From the NCBI RefSeq assembly GCF_000959725.1, contig NZ_CP009323.1, positions 682,001 to 746,000 on the forward strand: a DNA stretch of 64,000 nt, written 5' to 3'. Both the position numbers and the translations under genes were made by a program. This stretch comes from Burkholderia gladioli (GTDB lineage Bacteria; Pseudomonadota; Gammaproteobacteria; Burkholderiales; Burkholderiaceae). Numbering within the stretch: the first letter of the stretch is position 1; the number at the start of each line of letters is the position of its first letter. This document shows positions 31,109-40,415 of the stretch, in pieces. The notes under the pieces are model-generated. The model searched no databases, was not told the DNA's origin, and worked only from the letters and a program-made list of their open reading frames with translations.

Positions 31109-32257
31109 ATGCGGCTCTACGAAAAGTACTTCGCGCGCCAGATCTACCTGACCTTCGTGTTCGTGCTGTTCGCGTTCTCGGGGCTGTTCTTCTTCTTCGA
31201 CCTGATCAGCGAGCTGAACTCGGTCGGCCACGGCAGCTACAACTTCGGCTACGCGGTGCTGCGCGTGGGCCTGCAGACGCCCTCGCGCTTCTACGAGATC
31301 ATCCCGGTCGCCACCCTGATCAGCGCCATCTACGTGTTCGCGCAGATGGCCGCCAACTCGGAATTCACCATCTTCCGCGTCTCGGGCCTGGCCACCAACC
31401 GGGCACTGCGCTCGCTGTTGAAGATTGGCGTGCCGCTGGTGATCGTCACCTACCTGATCGGCGAGTTCATCGGCCCCTATACCGATCAGCTCTCCGAGCG
31501 CGTGCGGCTCGAGGCGCTCGGCTCCTCGGTGTCGTCGAACTTCCAGTCGGGCGTGTGGGTCAAGGACACGCTGACGGCGCGCGACAACGGCGAGCCCGTC
31601 ACGCGCTTCGTCAACGTCGGCACGCTCTCACCCGACTCGACCATCAGCAACGTGCGGATCTACGAGTTCGACTCGAAGTTCCAGCTGCAGAACGTGCGCA
31701 TCGCCAAGTCGGGGCGCTACGCGCCGCCGGGCCACTGGCTGCTGACCGACGTGACCGACACCCAGCTCTCGCCGATCGTGCCGGCGCCGAACACGCCCAA
31801 GGATGCGCTGAACCCGGTCTATCGCTCCGAGCAGGTGAGCATGCCGCAGTATTCGCTGCGCTCGGACCTCACGCCACAGATCCTCTCGGTGCTGCTGGTG
31901 TCGCCGGAACGCATGTCGATCTTCAACCTGTTCCGCTACATCCAGCATCTTCGCGAGAACCAGCAGGACACCCAGCGCTACGACATCGCGCTGTGGCGCA
32001 AGCTGCTCTACCCGTTCGCGGTATTCGTGATGCTGGTGCTGTCGCTGCCGTTCGCGTACCTGCACACGCGCGCCGGCGTGGTCGGCGTGAAGGTGTTCGG
32101 CGGCATCATGCTCGGCATGAGCTTCCAGCTCTTCAACACGCTGTTCTCGCATATCGGCACGCTCAACACCTGGCCTGCGCCGCTGACCGCGGCGCTACCC
32201 GGCCTGATCTACCTGGCGCTCGGCCTGTTCGGGCTCAAGTGGGTCGACCGGCACTGA
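31109..32257 (+). CDS. lptG: LPS export ABC transporter permease LptG
   Basis: 382 residues beginning MRLYEKYFARQIYLTFVFVL. It has the same 3+3 membrane-segment arrangement with a central periplasmic domain as LptF, and the conserved LPFAYLHTRAGVVGVKVFGG in the C-terminal part. It forms the heterodimeric transmembrane unit with LptF in the Lpt bridge. It is directly coupled to lptF. Confidence 0.94.
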   Translation: MRLYEKYFARQIYLTFVFVLFAFSGLFFFFDLISELNSVGHGSYNFGYAVLRVGLQTPSRFYEIIPVATLISAIYVFAQMAANSEFTIFRVSGLATNRALRSLLKIGVPLVIVTYLIGEFIGPYTDQLSERVRLEALGSSVSSNFQSGVWVKDTLTARDNGEPVTRFVNVGTLSPDSTISNVRIYEFDSKFQLQNVRIAKSGRYAPPGHWLLTDVTDTQLSPIVPAPNTPKDALNPVYRSEQVSMPQYSLRSDLTPQILSVLLVSPERMSIFNLFRYIQHLRENQQDTQRYDIALWRKLLYPFAVFVMLVLSLPFAYLHTRAGVVGVKVFGGIMLGMSFQLFNTLFSHIGTLNTWPAPLTAALPGLIYLALGLFGLKWVDRH

Positions 32258-32281
32258 GCCACTGATCACCACGGAGGGAAG

Positions 32282-32656
32282 ATGAGCAGACACGGGATCA
32301 TCCTGTTCGGACACGGTTCGCGCGACCCGCGCTGGATGGAGCCGTTCGAGCGGCTGGCCGAGCGCGTGCGCGCCAGCCATACCAGCGGCCCCGTCGCGCT
32401 GGCCTTTCTCGAACTGATGCCGCCCGAGCTCGAGGACGCGGTGGCCGCCCATGTCACGGCCGGCTGCGCGACCGTCACCATCGTGCCGGTGTTCGTCGGC
32501 CAGGGTGGCCATGTGCGGCGCGACTTGCCCGAGATCGTCGAGGCCTGCCGCGCGGCGCATCCCGGCGTGGATATCCGCTGCGCCACGGCGATCGGCGAGG
32601 ACGATTCGGTGCTCGACGCGATCGCGACATACTGCCTGCAGCAAGCGGGCGACTGA
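32282..32656 (+). CDS. cbiX: Small CbiX/SirB-type sirohydrochlorin chelatase
   Basis: 124 residues, the short single-domain form. It opens with HGIILFGHGSRDPRW, whose two His residues are the metal-binding pair of class II chelatases, and has VPVFVGQGGHVRRDLPEIV. In this setting it probably inserts iron into sirohydrochlorin to make sirohaem for the sulfite reductase CysI. It is 24 bases after lptG but faces cobA, whose product is two steps upstream of its substrate. Cobalt or nickel use cannot be excluded. Confidence 0.85.
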   Translation: MSRHGIILFGHGSRDPRWMEPFERLAERVRASHTSGPVALAFLELMPPELEDAVAAHVTAGCATVTIVPVFVGQGGHVRRDLPEIVEACRAAHPGVDIRCATAIGEDDSVLDAIATYCLQQAGD

Positions 32657-32695
32657 ACTTTCGACCGGGATGCGCTCCCGCTCGCTGAAATACGA

Positions 32696-32777
32696 AACGC
32701 CGGCCTCGCGCCGGCGTTGTTCATGGTGCGGGGAATGTGCCGCTGAAATGCGAAACGCCGGCCCGAGGGCCGGCGTT
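32696..32777. repeat. Twin GC hairpins with duplicated flanks (terminator pair)
   Basis: Two inverted repeats, AACGCCGGC/GCCGGCGTT at 32696-32718 and AACGCCGGCC/GGCCGGCGTT at 32754-32777, lie 58 bases apart. Each is preceded by a near-identical GCTGAAAT(A/G)CG flank, so the hairpin unit has been duplicated. They stand between the convergent cbiX and cobA genes and could end both transcripts. Confidence 0.8.
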
Positions 32778-32828
32778 GCTTCGTATCGACTGCTGCGGGT
32801 ATTGACGGGCGCTTCACCGACCCGCAGC

Positions 32829-33611
32829 TCAGGCCGCGTTGCGGACCTCGCCCTTGCCTGCCGGCTGCCCGGTGGCCTCCCCGCTACCCGGCTCCACCGC
32901 TCCCGCGCGTTCCGCGAAGGCCGCGCCGATCATCAGCAGGCTCGGCTGCGAGGGATCGAGCCAGGCCTGCGCCTCGCCCGCCGCCATGCGCGCCAGCGTC
33001 AGCGCCAGGCTGCGCTCGCGCGGCGTGCTGCAGGCCTCGACGATCGCCACCGGCGTGTCGCCGGCGCGGCCCGCGTCGATCAGTTGCCGGGCGATGCCGG
33101 GCGCGCTGTCGCGGCCCATGTAGAAGACCAGCGAATCGGCCTGCACCTGCTCGCGAATCTCGTCGCTGCCGGGCGCACGGCTCTGGGTGGCGAAGGCCAC
33201 GCTGCGCGACACGCCGCGCAGCGTCAGCGAGCGCTTGAGCGCGGCGGCACTCGCCAGCGCCGCGGTGATGCCCGGCACCACCTCGTAGTCGATGCCGGCC
33301 GCCTCGAGCGCGCGCATCTCCTCGTCGGCCCGGCCGAACAGCATCGGGTCGCCGCCCTTCAGGCGCACCACCACCGCGTGCTCGCGCGCCGCGTCGATGA
33401 TCTGCTTGTTGATGAACTGCTGCGCCGTGGAGCGCTGGCCGCAGCGCTTGCCGACCGCGATGCGGCGCGCGTTCGGCGCGTAATCGAGCATCGCCGGCTC
33501 GATCAGCGCGTCGTGCAGCACCACTTCGGCCTGGCCCAGCAGGCGCGCGCCGCGCACCGTGATCAGGTCGGCCGCGCCGGGTCCGGCGCCAATCAGATAC
33601 ACCTTGCCCAT
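32829..33611 (-). CDS. cobA: Uroporphyrinogen-III C-methyltransferase
   Basis: 260 residues, single-domain SUMT. The N terminus GKVYLIGAGPGAADLITVRGAR and the block VVRLKGGDPMLFGRADEE are diagnostic SAM-binding motifs. It makes precorrin-2, the precursor of sirohaem. It is 58 bases after cysN and appears to be the last gene of the cys run, so its main job here is sirohaem for CysI. A 20-residue acidic/glycine tail extends past the core. There is no fused oxidase/chelatase domain as in CysG; CbiX next door may supply the chelatase step. Confidence 0.93.
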   Translation of the reverse strand: MGKVYLIGAGPGAADLITVRGARLLGQAEVVLHDALIEPAMLDYAPNARRIAVGKRCGQRSTAQQFINKQIIDAAREHAVVVRLKGGDPMLFGRADEEMRALEAAGIDYEVVPGITAALASAAALKRSLTLRGVSRSVAFATQSRAPGSDEIREQVQADSLVFYMGRDSAPGIARQLIDAGRAGDTPVAIVEACSTPRERSLALTLARMAAGEAQAWLDPSQPSLLMIGAAFAERAGAVEPGSGEATGQPAGKGEVRNAA

Positions 33612-33669
33612 AAGCCTTTCATTGGTAGAACGCCGTCGGCCGCGACACGCGAGGCCGACGGCGCCGGAC

Positions 33670-34986
33670 TCACGCCGAGTAGGCGCGAATCATCCCGGCG
33701 GCGACCGTGTGATGGGTCGCCTCGTCGATCAGCACGAACGCGCCCGTGCCCGGATGCGCATCGTAGGTATCGCAGACGATCGGCTTCTGCAGCGTCAGCG
33801 CCACCCGGCCGATGTCGTTCATCTTCAGGTCCTGGCGGTCGCTGGCGTGCGACAGCGTATGCACGTCCAGCACCTGCTTGACCGCGCCGATCTTGGTGAA
33901 CACCGTGTTGGTGGTCTGCTTGAGCAGATACTTGCGTTGCGGGGACAACGGGGTTTCGTCGAACCAGCAGAGATCGGCCTCCAGCTTCCGGGCCGGCTCG
34001 ATGCGCTGCGCGTTCGGCACGAACACGTCGCCGCGCGAGACGTCGACGTCCTCGGCGAGGCGGATCGTGACGGTCTGCCCCGCGAAGGCGGATTCTACCG
34101 CAGCCGTGCCGCCCGGCACCGGCGCGACAATCTCCGCCACGGTCGCCGTGCGGCCCGAGGGCAGCACCGCGATCTCGTCGCCCACCTTCACCTCGCCCGC
34201 CTCGACACGGCCCATGTAGCCGCGGAAATCGTCGGCCGAGCTGCCGTCCTGGCGCGCCACCCACTGCACCGGGAAGCGCAGCGCCTCGCCGCCGTCGATC
34301 GCCACCGGCAGCGTCTCCAGCACGTCGAGCAACGGCTCGCCGGCGTACCAGGGCATGCTGTCCGAGAGCGTGACGATGTTGTCGCCCTTCAGGGCCGACA
34401 CCGGCACGAAGCGCACGCCTTCCAGGCCGAGCTGCTGCGCGAGCACGACGTAGGCATCGCGGATCAGGTTGAAGGTCGCTTCCGAATACCCGACCAGGTC
34501 CATCTTGTTGATCGCGACGATCACGTGCTGCAGGCCGAGCAGCTTGACGATCGCGCTGTGGCGCTTGGTCTGCGGCAGCAATTGCGTGACGCCGCCCTCG
34601 ACCGTGACGCGCGTGGCGTCCACCAGGATGATGGCCGCGTGCGCGGTGGAGGCGCCGGTCACCATGTTGCGCGTGTACTGCTCGTGGCCCGGCGTGTCGG
34701 CGATGATGAACTTGCGCTTGGTGGTGGCGAAGTAGCGGTAGGCCACGTCGATCGTAATGCCCTGCTCGCGCTCGGCTTCCAGACCGTCGGTCAGCAGCGC
34801 GAGGTCGAGCTCGTCGCCGACGGTGCGCTTGTTCTTGGCGCGCGACAGCGCGGACAGCTGGTCCGACAACACGGCCTTGCTGTCGTACAGCAGGCGGCCG
34901 ATCAGCGTGCTCTTGCCGTCGTCGACGCTGCCCGCCGTGATGAAGCGCAACACGCCGAGGTCTTCGTGGTTCTCGATGATGCTCAT
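33670..34986 (-). CDS. cysN: Sulfate adenylyltransferase subunit 1 (GTPase)
   Basis: 438 residues. An elongation-factor-like GTPase: P loop TAGSVDDGKSTLIGRLLYD (about residues 17-35), DTPGHEQYTRNM and NKMDLVGY. It couples GTP hydrolysis to APS formation by CysD. The length excludes a fused CysC kinase, consistent with a downstream APS (not PAPS) reductase. It lies 22 bases after cysD. Confidence 0.95.
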   Translation of the reverse strand: MSIIENHEDLGVLRFITAGSVDDGKSTLIGRLLYDSKAVLSDQLSALSRAKNKRTVGDELDLALLTDGLEAEREQGITIDVAYRYFATTKRKFIIADTPGHEQYTRNMVTGASTAHAAIILVDATRVTVEGGVTQLLPQTKRHSAIVKLLGLQHVIVAINKMDLVGYSEATFNLIRDAYVVLAQQLGLEGVRFVPVSALKGDNIVTLSDSMPWYAGEPLLDVLETLPVAIDGGEALRFPVQWVARQDGSSADDFRGYMGRVEAGEVKVGDEIAVLPSGRTATVAEIVAPVPGGTAAVESAFAGQTVTIRLAEDVDVSRGDVFVPNAQRIEPARKLEADLCWFDETPLSPQRKYLLKQTTNTVFTKIGAVKQVLDVHTLSHASDRQDLKMNDIGRVALTLQKPIVCDTYDAHPGTGAFVLIDEATHHTVAAGMIRAYSA

Positions 34987-35008
34987 GATGTCTGTGTCCT
35001 CGCGTGCT

Positions 35009-35971
35009 TCAGAAATAACCTTGCTTCTTGCGCTGTTCCATCGCGGCCTCGGAGGTCTGGTCGTCCATCCGCGTGGCGCCGCGCTCGGTGATCTCGGTCA
35101 CCGCGGTCTCGGCGATGATCTTCTCGACGTCGTCGGCATCGCTCTCCACCGGGCAGGTGCAGGAGATGTCGCCGACCGTGCGGAAGCGCACCTGGGCGGT
35201 TTCGCTGACCTCACCCTCGCGCATCGGCGTGAGCGGCGTGACCGGCACCAGCAGGCCGTTGCGGCGCACGATCTCGCGCTGGTGCGCGTAGTAGATCGAG
35301 GGCAGTTCGAGCTGCTCGCGCGCGATGTATTGCCAGACGTCGAGCTCGGTCCAGTTCGAGATCGGGAACACGCGCAGGTGCTCGCCCTTGTGCAGGCGCG
35401 CGTTGTAGAGGCTCCAGAGTTCCGGGCGCTGGGCCTTCGGATCCCATTGGCCGAACTCGTCGCGGAACGAGAAGATGCGCTCCTTGGCGCGGGCCTTTTC
35501 CTCGTCGCGGCGCGCGCCGCCGATCATCGCGGTGTAACCGTATTGTTCGATGGTCTCGAGCAGGGTGACGGCCTGGGCGGCGTTGCGCGAATCGGTTTCG
35601 CGGCGCAGCACCACGGTGCCGCGCTGGATCGAATCCTCGACGTGGCCGACCACCAGCTCGGCGCCGATTTCCTTGGCGCGGCGATCGCGGAAGTCGATCA
35701 CCTCATCGTAGTTGTGACCGGTGTCGATATGCACCAGCGGGAACGGCAGCGAGGTCTTGCGATCCGGGCCCAGGCCGAAGGCCTTCAGCGCGAGATGCAG
35801 CACGACGACCGAATCCTTGCCGCCCGAGAACAGCAGGGCCGGCTTGCTGCATTCGGCCACCAGCTCGCGCAGGATGTGGATCGACTCGGCCTCGAGCCAG
35901 TCGAGGTGGCCCATCCGGCTGGCGGTGCCGGCCGGCGATGCGAAGGCGGATTGTTCGAGCGTCGTGCTCAT
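35009..35971 (-). CDS. cysD: Sulfate adenylyltransferase subunit 2
   Basis: 320 residues. The PP-loop ATP pyrophosphatase motif LLFSGGKDSVVVLHLALKA is at about residues 47-65, and the C terminus ends in the conserved RKKQGYF. CysD makes adenylyl sulfate from ATP and sulfate with CysN, its neighbour. It is the third enzyme step encoded in the operon order cysI-DUF934-cysH-cysD-cysN. Confidence 0.95.
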   Translation of the reverse strand: MSTTLEQSAFASPAGTASRMGHLDWLEAESIHILRELVAECSKPALLFSGGKDSVVVLHLALKAFGLGPDRKTSLPFPLVHIDTGHNYDEVIDFRDRRAKEIGAELVVGHVEDSIQRGTVVLRRETDSRNAAQAVTLLETIEQYGYTAMIGGARRDEEKARAKERIFSFRDEFGQWDPKAQRPELWSLYNARLHKGEHLRVFPISNWTELDVWQYIAREQLELPSIYYAHQREIVRRNGLLVPVTPLTPMREGEVSETAQVRFRTVGDISCTCPVESDADDVEKIIAETAVTEITERGATRMDDQTSEAAMEQRKKQGYF

Positions 35972-36055
35972 GATGTCAGTCCTTACTGGGTTGCTGGCCG
36001 CCCGTCGTGGCGGGCGGCGCGATTGCTTTCGTTGCTTGGGTCGGGCCGCGGCGCC

Positions 36056-36793
36056 TCAGGCGCTCACCGGCCGCTGCGGCAGCTCCGACACCGGCGCGAT
36101 CGTGATGTGCAGGCCGCATTCCTTGGTGTCGCGCGACTCCCACCACCAGCGACCGGCGCGGCTGTCCTCGCCGGGGCGGATCGCCCGCGTGCAGGGCTCG
36201 CAGCCGATGCTCGGGTAGCCGCGCGCGTGCAGCGGATTGACCGGCACCTCGAAGGCCTTCAGGTAGGCCCAGACCTCGGCTTCGGTCCAGTCCGCCAGCG
36301 GGTTGTACTTGGCGATGCCACGCGCCTCGTCCTGCTCCTGCTCGTGCAGCTCGGCGCGCGTCACCGACTGCTCGCGGCGCTGGCCGGTCACCCAGGCATC
36401 CACCTCCGACAGCGCGCGGTTGAGCGGCTCGACCTTGCGGATGTGGCAGCAGGACTTGCGCAGCTCGACGCTTTCGTAGAAGGCATTCAGGCCGTGCTCG
36501 GCGACGTACTGGTCGATCGCGTCCTGCTGCGGATGGAACTGCTCGATCTCGTAGCCGTAGCGCTCGCGCACGCGGTCGATCATGCCGAGCGTCTCGGCAT
36601 GCAGGCGGCCCGTGTTCAGTGAGAAGATGCCGATCGCGTGGCCCTTGGAAAGGATCGCGTGGGTCACCAGCATGTCCTCGGCCGCGAGGCTGCTGGCGAA
36701 CTTCACGCGCTCATGGCTCGCCGCGATCGAGGCGAGCAGCGCGTCGAGCCGCTCGACCTTGGCGCTCAGCTCGGGCGTGAGGACGTCGCTCAT
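36056..36793 (-). CDS. cysH: Adenylyl-sulfate (APS) reductase, thioredoxin-dependent
   Basis: 245 residues. It carries the four-cysteine [4Fe-4S] pattern of assimilatory APS reductases, KSCCHIRKVEP and GCEPCTRAI, plus the C-terminal catalytic ECGLHI. PAPS reductases of the E. coli type lack the paired cluster cysteines, so this enzyme should reduce APS directly to sulfite. The ATG overlaps the DUF934 stop by 4 bases. Confidence 0.94.
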   Translation of the reverse strand: MSDVLTPELSAKVERLDALLASIAASHERVKFASSLAAEDMLVTHAILSKGHAIGIFSLNTGRLHAETLGMIDRVRERYGYEIEQFHPQQDAIDQYVAEHGLNAFYESVELRKSCCHIRKVEPLNRALSEVDAWVTGQRREQSVTRAELHEQEQDEARGIAKYNPLADWTEAEVWAYLKAFEVPVNPLHARGYPSIGCEPCTRAIRPGEDSRAGRWWWESRDTKECGLHITIAPVSELPQRPVSA

Positions 36794-37326
36794 GCGTTCA
36801 CCTGTGCCGAGGCGGCGCGGCGGCGGAACAGCGGCACCGCGTCGTCCACCGCGCCCTGGTAGCGTTCCGAGAACTCCGTGAAGGCGTTCAGCGCGTCGTG
36901 CGGGTCGCGATCGGCGCGCACCGCGAAGGCGTCGAAGCCGCAGCGCGACATGTAGTTCAGCTGGTCGCGCAGCACGTCGCCGATCGCGCGCAGCTCGCCG
37001 GTCCAGCCGTGGCGATTGCGCAGCAGGTGCGCCGTGCTGTAGCCTCGGCCGTCGCCGAAGCGCGGGAAGTCCACCGCGATCACCGTCAGCTTGTCGAAAT
37101 CGGCGACCAGCTCGGCCGGTTCGCTGTCCGGCGCGAGCCACACGCCCAGTTCGTCCTTGCCGCGCGCGGCGACCAGCGCCTCGCGCTCGGCCTGCCAGTA
37201 GGCCAGCGGCACCAGCAGCTTGCCGGCCGGCAGCGCGTCCACCGCGGGCAGGGCGCCGTCCTCGGCGGCCCGCACCACTTGCCATGCGTCGTCGATCACG
37301 GCGCGGTTCTTGATAATCGAAGCCAT
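36790..37326 (-). CDS. DUF934 family protein of the sulfite-reduction operon
   Basis: 178 residues. It contains the family's VIAVDFPRFGDGRGYSTAHL and RHGWTGELRAIGDVLRDQLNYM blocks. DUF934 proteins are nearly always encoded beside cysI and cysH, and are proposed to serve sulfite reduction, perhaps in electron delivery or in place of CysJ; this is not settled. No signal peptide or membrane segment. It lies 18 bases after cysI and overlaps cysH by 4 bases. Confidence 0.88.
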   Translation of the reverse strand: MASIIKNRAVIDDAWQVVRAAEDGALPAVDALPAGKLLVPLAYWQAEREALVAARGKDELGVWLAPDSEPAELVADFDKLTVIAVDFPRFGDGRGYSTAHLLRNRHGWTGELRAIGDVLRDQLNYMSRCGFDAFAVRADRDPHDALNAFTEFSERYQGAVDDAVPLFRRRAASAQVNA

Positions 37327-37344
37327 CTGCTAATTCCTCGTTGC

Positions 37345-39024
37345 TTAGGCGTGGGCCGGCTGGCGGGCCGCGTAGACGCGTTCCTTGAACGGCGCGAGAC
37401 CGATACGCTGGTAGGTATCGATGAAGCGCTCGCCGTCGATGCGCGATTCCACGAAGGTGTCGACCAGCGTGCTGATCACGTCCGGCACTTCATGCGCCGA
37501 GAACGATGGGCCGATCACGCGGCCCAGCTTCAGGCCGTCCGCGCCGGTGCCCTGCTCGCCGCCCAGCGAGATCTGGTACCACTCGGCGCCGTCCTTGTCG
37601 ACGCCGAGGATGCCGATGTTGCCGACGTGGTGGTGGCCGCAGGAGTTCATGCAGCCCGAGATGTTCAGCGACATCTCGCCGAGGTCGTAGACGTAGTCCA
37701 GGTCGTCGAAGCGCTCCTGGATCGCCTGCGCGATCGGGATCGACTTGGCATTGGCCAGCGAGCAGAAATCGCCGCCCGGGCAGGCGATGATGTCGGTCAG
37801 CAGGCCGATGTTCGGCGTCGCGAAGCCGGCCGCCTTGGCCTTCTCCCACAGCTCGAACAGGTCGCGCTTCTTGACGTTGGCGAGGATCAGGTTCTGCTCG
37901 TGCGAGACGCGCAGCTCGCCGAGCGAGTAGGCGTCGGCCCAGTCGGCCACGGTGTCCATCTGCGCGTCGGTCGCGTCGCCCGGCGCCACGCCGTTCGGCT
38001 TGAGCGACAGCGTCACGGCCGCGTAGCCCGCCACCTTGTGCGGCGCCACGTTGCGCTCGACCCAGCGCGCGAAGGCCTTGTTCTCGAGCAGGTGCTGCTC
38101 GTAGGAAGCGTCCGTGTCGGCCAGCTTCTCGTAGACGGGCGGCGCGAAATCCTTCGAGACGCGGTCGAGCTCGGCCTGCGTGAGCGTCGACGGGCCATCT
38201 TTCAGGTGCTGCCACTCTTGCTCGACCTGCTGCGAGAACTTCTCCGGCGACAGCGCCTTGACCAGGATCTTGATCCGCGCCTTATAGAGATTGTCGCGGC
38301 GGCCGAAGCGGTTGTAGACGCGCAGCACCGCCTCGCAATAGGTCAGCAGGTGCTGCCAGGGCAGGTTCTCGCGGATGATCGAGCCGACGATCGGGGTACG
38401 GCCCAGGCCGCCACCGGCCAGGATGCTGGCCACCACCTCGCCCTGCTCGTTGCGCGACAGGTAGACGCCCAGGTCATGCATCTGCACGGCGGCGCGGTCC
38501 ACCTTGGCGCCCGACACGGCGATCTTGAACTTGCGCGGCAGCCAGGCGAATTCGGGGTGGAACGTCGACCACTGGCGCAGGATTTCCGCCCAGGGGCGCG
38601 GATCGATCACTTCGTCGGGCGCCACGCCCGCGAACTGGTCGGCGGTGATGTTGCGGATGCAGTTGCCCGAGGTCTGGATGCCGTGCATCTGGACCGAGGC
38701 GAGCTTGCGCAGGATCTCGGGCGTGTCCTCGAGCTGGATCCAGTTGAACTGGATGTTCGACCGCGTCGAGAAGTGCCCGTAGCCGCGGTCGTGCTCGCGC
38801 GCGATCACGGCCAGCATGCGCAGCTGGTCGCTGCGAAGGTTGCCGTAAGGAATCGCGATGCGGTGCATGTAGGCGTGGCGCTGCATGTACAGGCCGTTCT
38901 GCAGGCGCAGCGGGCGGAACTCTTCTTCGCTCAATTCGCCCGACAGCCGGCGACGCACCTGGTCGCGGTACTGCGCGACGCGTTCGTCGACGATCGTCTG
39001 GTCGTACTGGTCGTACTGATACAT
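37345..39024 (-). CDS. cysI: Sulfite reductase haemoprotein (sirohaem, [4Fe-4S])
   Basis: 559 residues from ATG 39024 (MYQYDQYDQTIVDERVAQYR). The [4Fe-4S]-sirohaem cysteines are in CPGGDFCSLANAKS (about residue 413) and NISGCMNSCGHHHVGN (about residue 455). It reduces sulfite to sulfide. There is no flavoprotein cysJ in the operon, so electrons may come from ferredoxin or a DUF934-linked route. It is the first gene of the leftward cys run and is divergent from cysB. Confidence 0.94.
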   Translation of the reverse strand: MYQYDQYDQTIVDERVAQYRDQVRRRLSGELSEEEFRPLRLQNGLYMQRHAYMHRIAIPYGNLRSDQLRMLAVIAREHDRGYGHFSTRSNIQFNWIQLEDTPEILRKLASVQMHGIQTSGNCIRNITADQFAGVAPDEVIDPRPWAEILRQWSTFHPEFAWLPRKFKIAVSGAKVDRAAVQMHDLGVYLSRNEQGEVVASILAGGGLGRTPIVGSIIRENLPWQHLLTYCEAVLRVYNRFGRRDNLYKARIKILVKALSPEKFSQQVEQEWQHLKDGPSTLTQAELDRVSKDFAPPVYEKLADTDASYEQHLLENKAFARWVERNVAPHKVAGYAAVTLSLKPNGVAPGDATDAQMDTVADWADAYSLGELRVSHEQNLILANVKKRDLFELWEKAKAAGFATPNIGLLTDIIACPGGDFCSLANAKSIPIAQAIQERFDDLDYVYDLGEMSLNISGCMNSCGHHHVGNIGILGVDKDGAEWYQISLGGEQGTGADGLKLGRVIGPSFSAHEVPDVISTLVDTFVESRIDGERFIDTYQRIGLAPFKERVYAARQPAHA

Positions 39025-39248
39025 TCGGGGACCCCAGGGTTTCGTGTTGACCGCACGGCGTCCTAGCCACGCCGCGCCCGAATTCCACATCCGCCCGCAC
39101 CGAGCTGCCGGCCGTCTAGCCCTCGGCCCGCTCATTTGCTAATGACGAATACAGATATCCATATTTGAAAAACCAGGGTGAATCGTAATAAACTCGCTTT
39201 ATATATCAAACGACTAAAAAATTCTTTCCATATGCGGAAGGGTTATAT
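39025..39248. promoter_or_regulatory. AT-rich divergent control region cysI / cysB
   Basis: The 150 bases before cysB (from about 39130) are strikingly AT-rich against the GC-rich flanks, with TTATATATC and TTATATATG tracts on the cysB side. Such a region would hold the cysI promoter and CysB binding sites. I cannot delimit an operator because the CysB consensus is too loose to score by eye. Confidence 0.6.
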
Positions 39249-40190
39249 ATGAACCTGCACCAATTTCGCTTCGTGCGCGAGGCCGTGCGCCAGAACTTCA
39301 ACCTCACCGAGGCGGCCAAGGCCCTGTTCACGTCCCAGCCGGGCGTCTCCAAGGCCATCATCGAGCTGGAGGACGAACTGGGCGTGGAGATCTTCACGCG
39401 GCACGGCAAGCGCGTACGTTCGTTGACCGAACCGGGGCGGATCATCCTGGCCTCGGTCGAGCGCATCCTCCAGGAAGTCGAAAGCCTAAAAAGGGTCGGA
39501 AAGGATTACGCGGCGCAGGATCAGGGCAACCTGACCATCGCGGCGACGCACACGCAGGCGCGCTACTCATTGCCGGCCGCGATCGCCGAGTTCAAGAAGC
39601 GCTTCCCGAAGGTGCATCTGTCGATCCTGCAAGGCAGCCCGACCCAGGTGGCGGAGATGGTGATCCACGACCAGGCCGACCTGGCGATCGCCACCGAGGC
39701 GATCGCCGACTACAAGGAACTGGTGTCGCTGCCCTGCTTCCAGTGGCATCACGCCGCCGTGGTGCCGGCCGATCATCCGCTGCTGGAACGCCGGCCGCCC
39801 TCGCTCGACGACTTGGCCCAGTACCCGCTGATCACCTACGACGACGCCTTCGCCGGCCGCAAGAAGATCAACCATGCGTTCGCGCTGCGCGGCTTGTCGC
39901 CCGATATCGTGCTCGAGGCGATCGACGCCGATGTGATCAAGACCTATGTGGAACTCGGGCTCGGGGTCGGCATCCTGGCCGATATCGCCTTCAACCCGGA
40001 GCGTGACCGCAACCTGCGGTCGATCCCGGTCGGGCATCTGTTCGGCAGCAACGTGACGCGGGTGGCGCTCAAGCAAGGGGCGTATCTGCGTGGTTATGTG
40101 TATACGCTGGTGGAATTGCTGTCGCCGACGCTCAACCGCAAGCTGATCGAGCAGGCGCTCAAGGGCGAGGCGGAGTCTTACGAGCTGTGA
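39249..40190 (+). CDS. cysB: CysB-type LysR regulator of sulfur assimilation
   Basis: 313 residues. The N-terminal HTH NLHQFRFVREAVRQNFNLTE followed by AAKALFTSQPGVSKAIIELE matches the CysB/Cbl subgroup rather than general LysR proteins, and the effector domain has TIAATHTQARYSLPAAIAEF. CysB activates cys genes in response to N-acetylserine. Its divergent position to the cys operon supports the call. Confidence 0.92.
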   Translation: MNLHQFRFVREAVRQNFNLTEAAKALFTSQPGVSKAIIELEDELGVEIFTRHGKRVRSLTEPGRIILASVERILQEVESLKRVGKDYAAQDQGNLTIAATHTQARYSLPAAIAEFKKRFPKVHLSILQGSPTQVAEMVIHDQADLAIATEAIADYKELVSLPCFQWHHAAVVPADHPLLERRPPSLDDLAQYPLITYDDAFAGRKKINHAFALRGLSPDIVLEAIDADVIKTYVELGLGVGILADIAFNPERDRNLRSIPVGHLFGSNVTRVALKQGAYLRGYVYTLVELLSPTLNRKLIEQALKGEAESYEL

Positions 40191-40330
40191 GCGGGCGCGG
40201 GCTGGCCTGTTTATATGTATGGATCATGGAAGACGCCCGTGGCAGCTTCAGCGCTTGCCGGGCGCCCGAATTTCCGACATAATCGACGATTAGCCTGCGC
40301 GCAATCGTACGTGCAAGGCGCGAATTCTCT

Positions 40331-40415
40331 GCCCAGGTGGTGAAACTGGTAGACGCAGGGGACTCAAAATCCCCCGCCGCAAGGCGTGCCGGTTCGATTC
40401 CGGCCCTGGGCACCA
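40331..40415 (+). tRNA. tRNA-Leu (anticodon CAA)
   Basis: An 85-base class II tRNA with an encoded CCA end. The acceptor stem GCCCAGG pairs with CCTGGGC, the anticodon stem is GGGGA/TCCCC with loop CTCAAAA (anticodon CAA, reads UUG), there is a short variable arm, and the T loop GGTTCGATTCC is normal. Its 3' part is duplicated at 54310, the far end of the integrated element, showing it is the insertion site. Confidence 0.96.
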
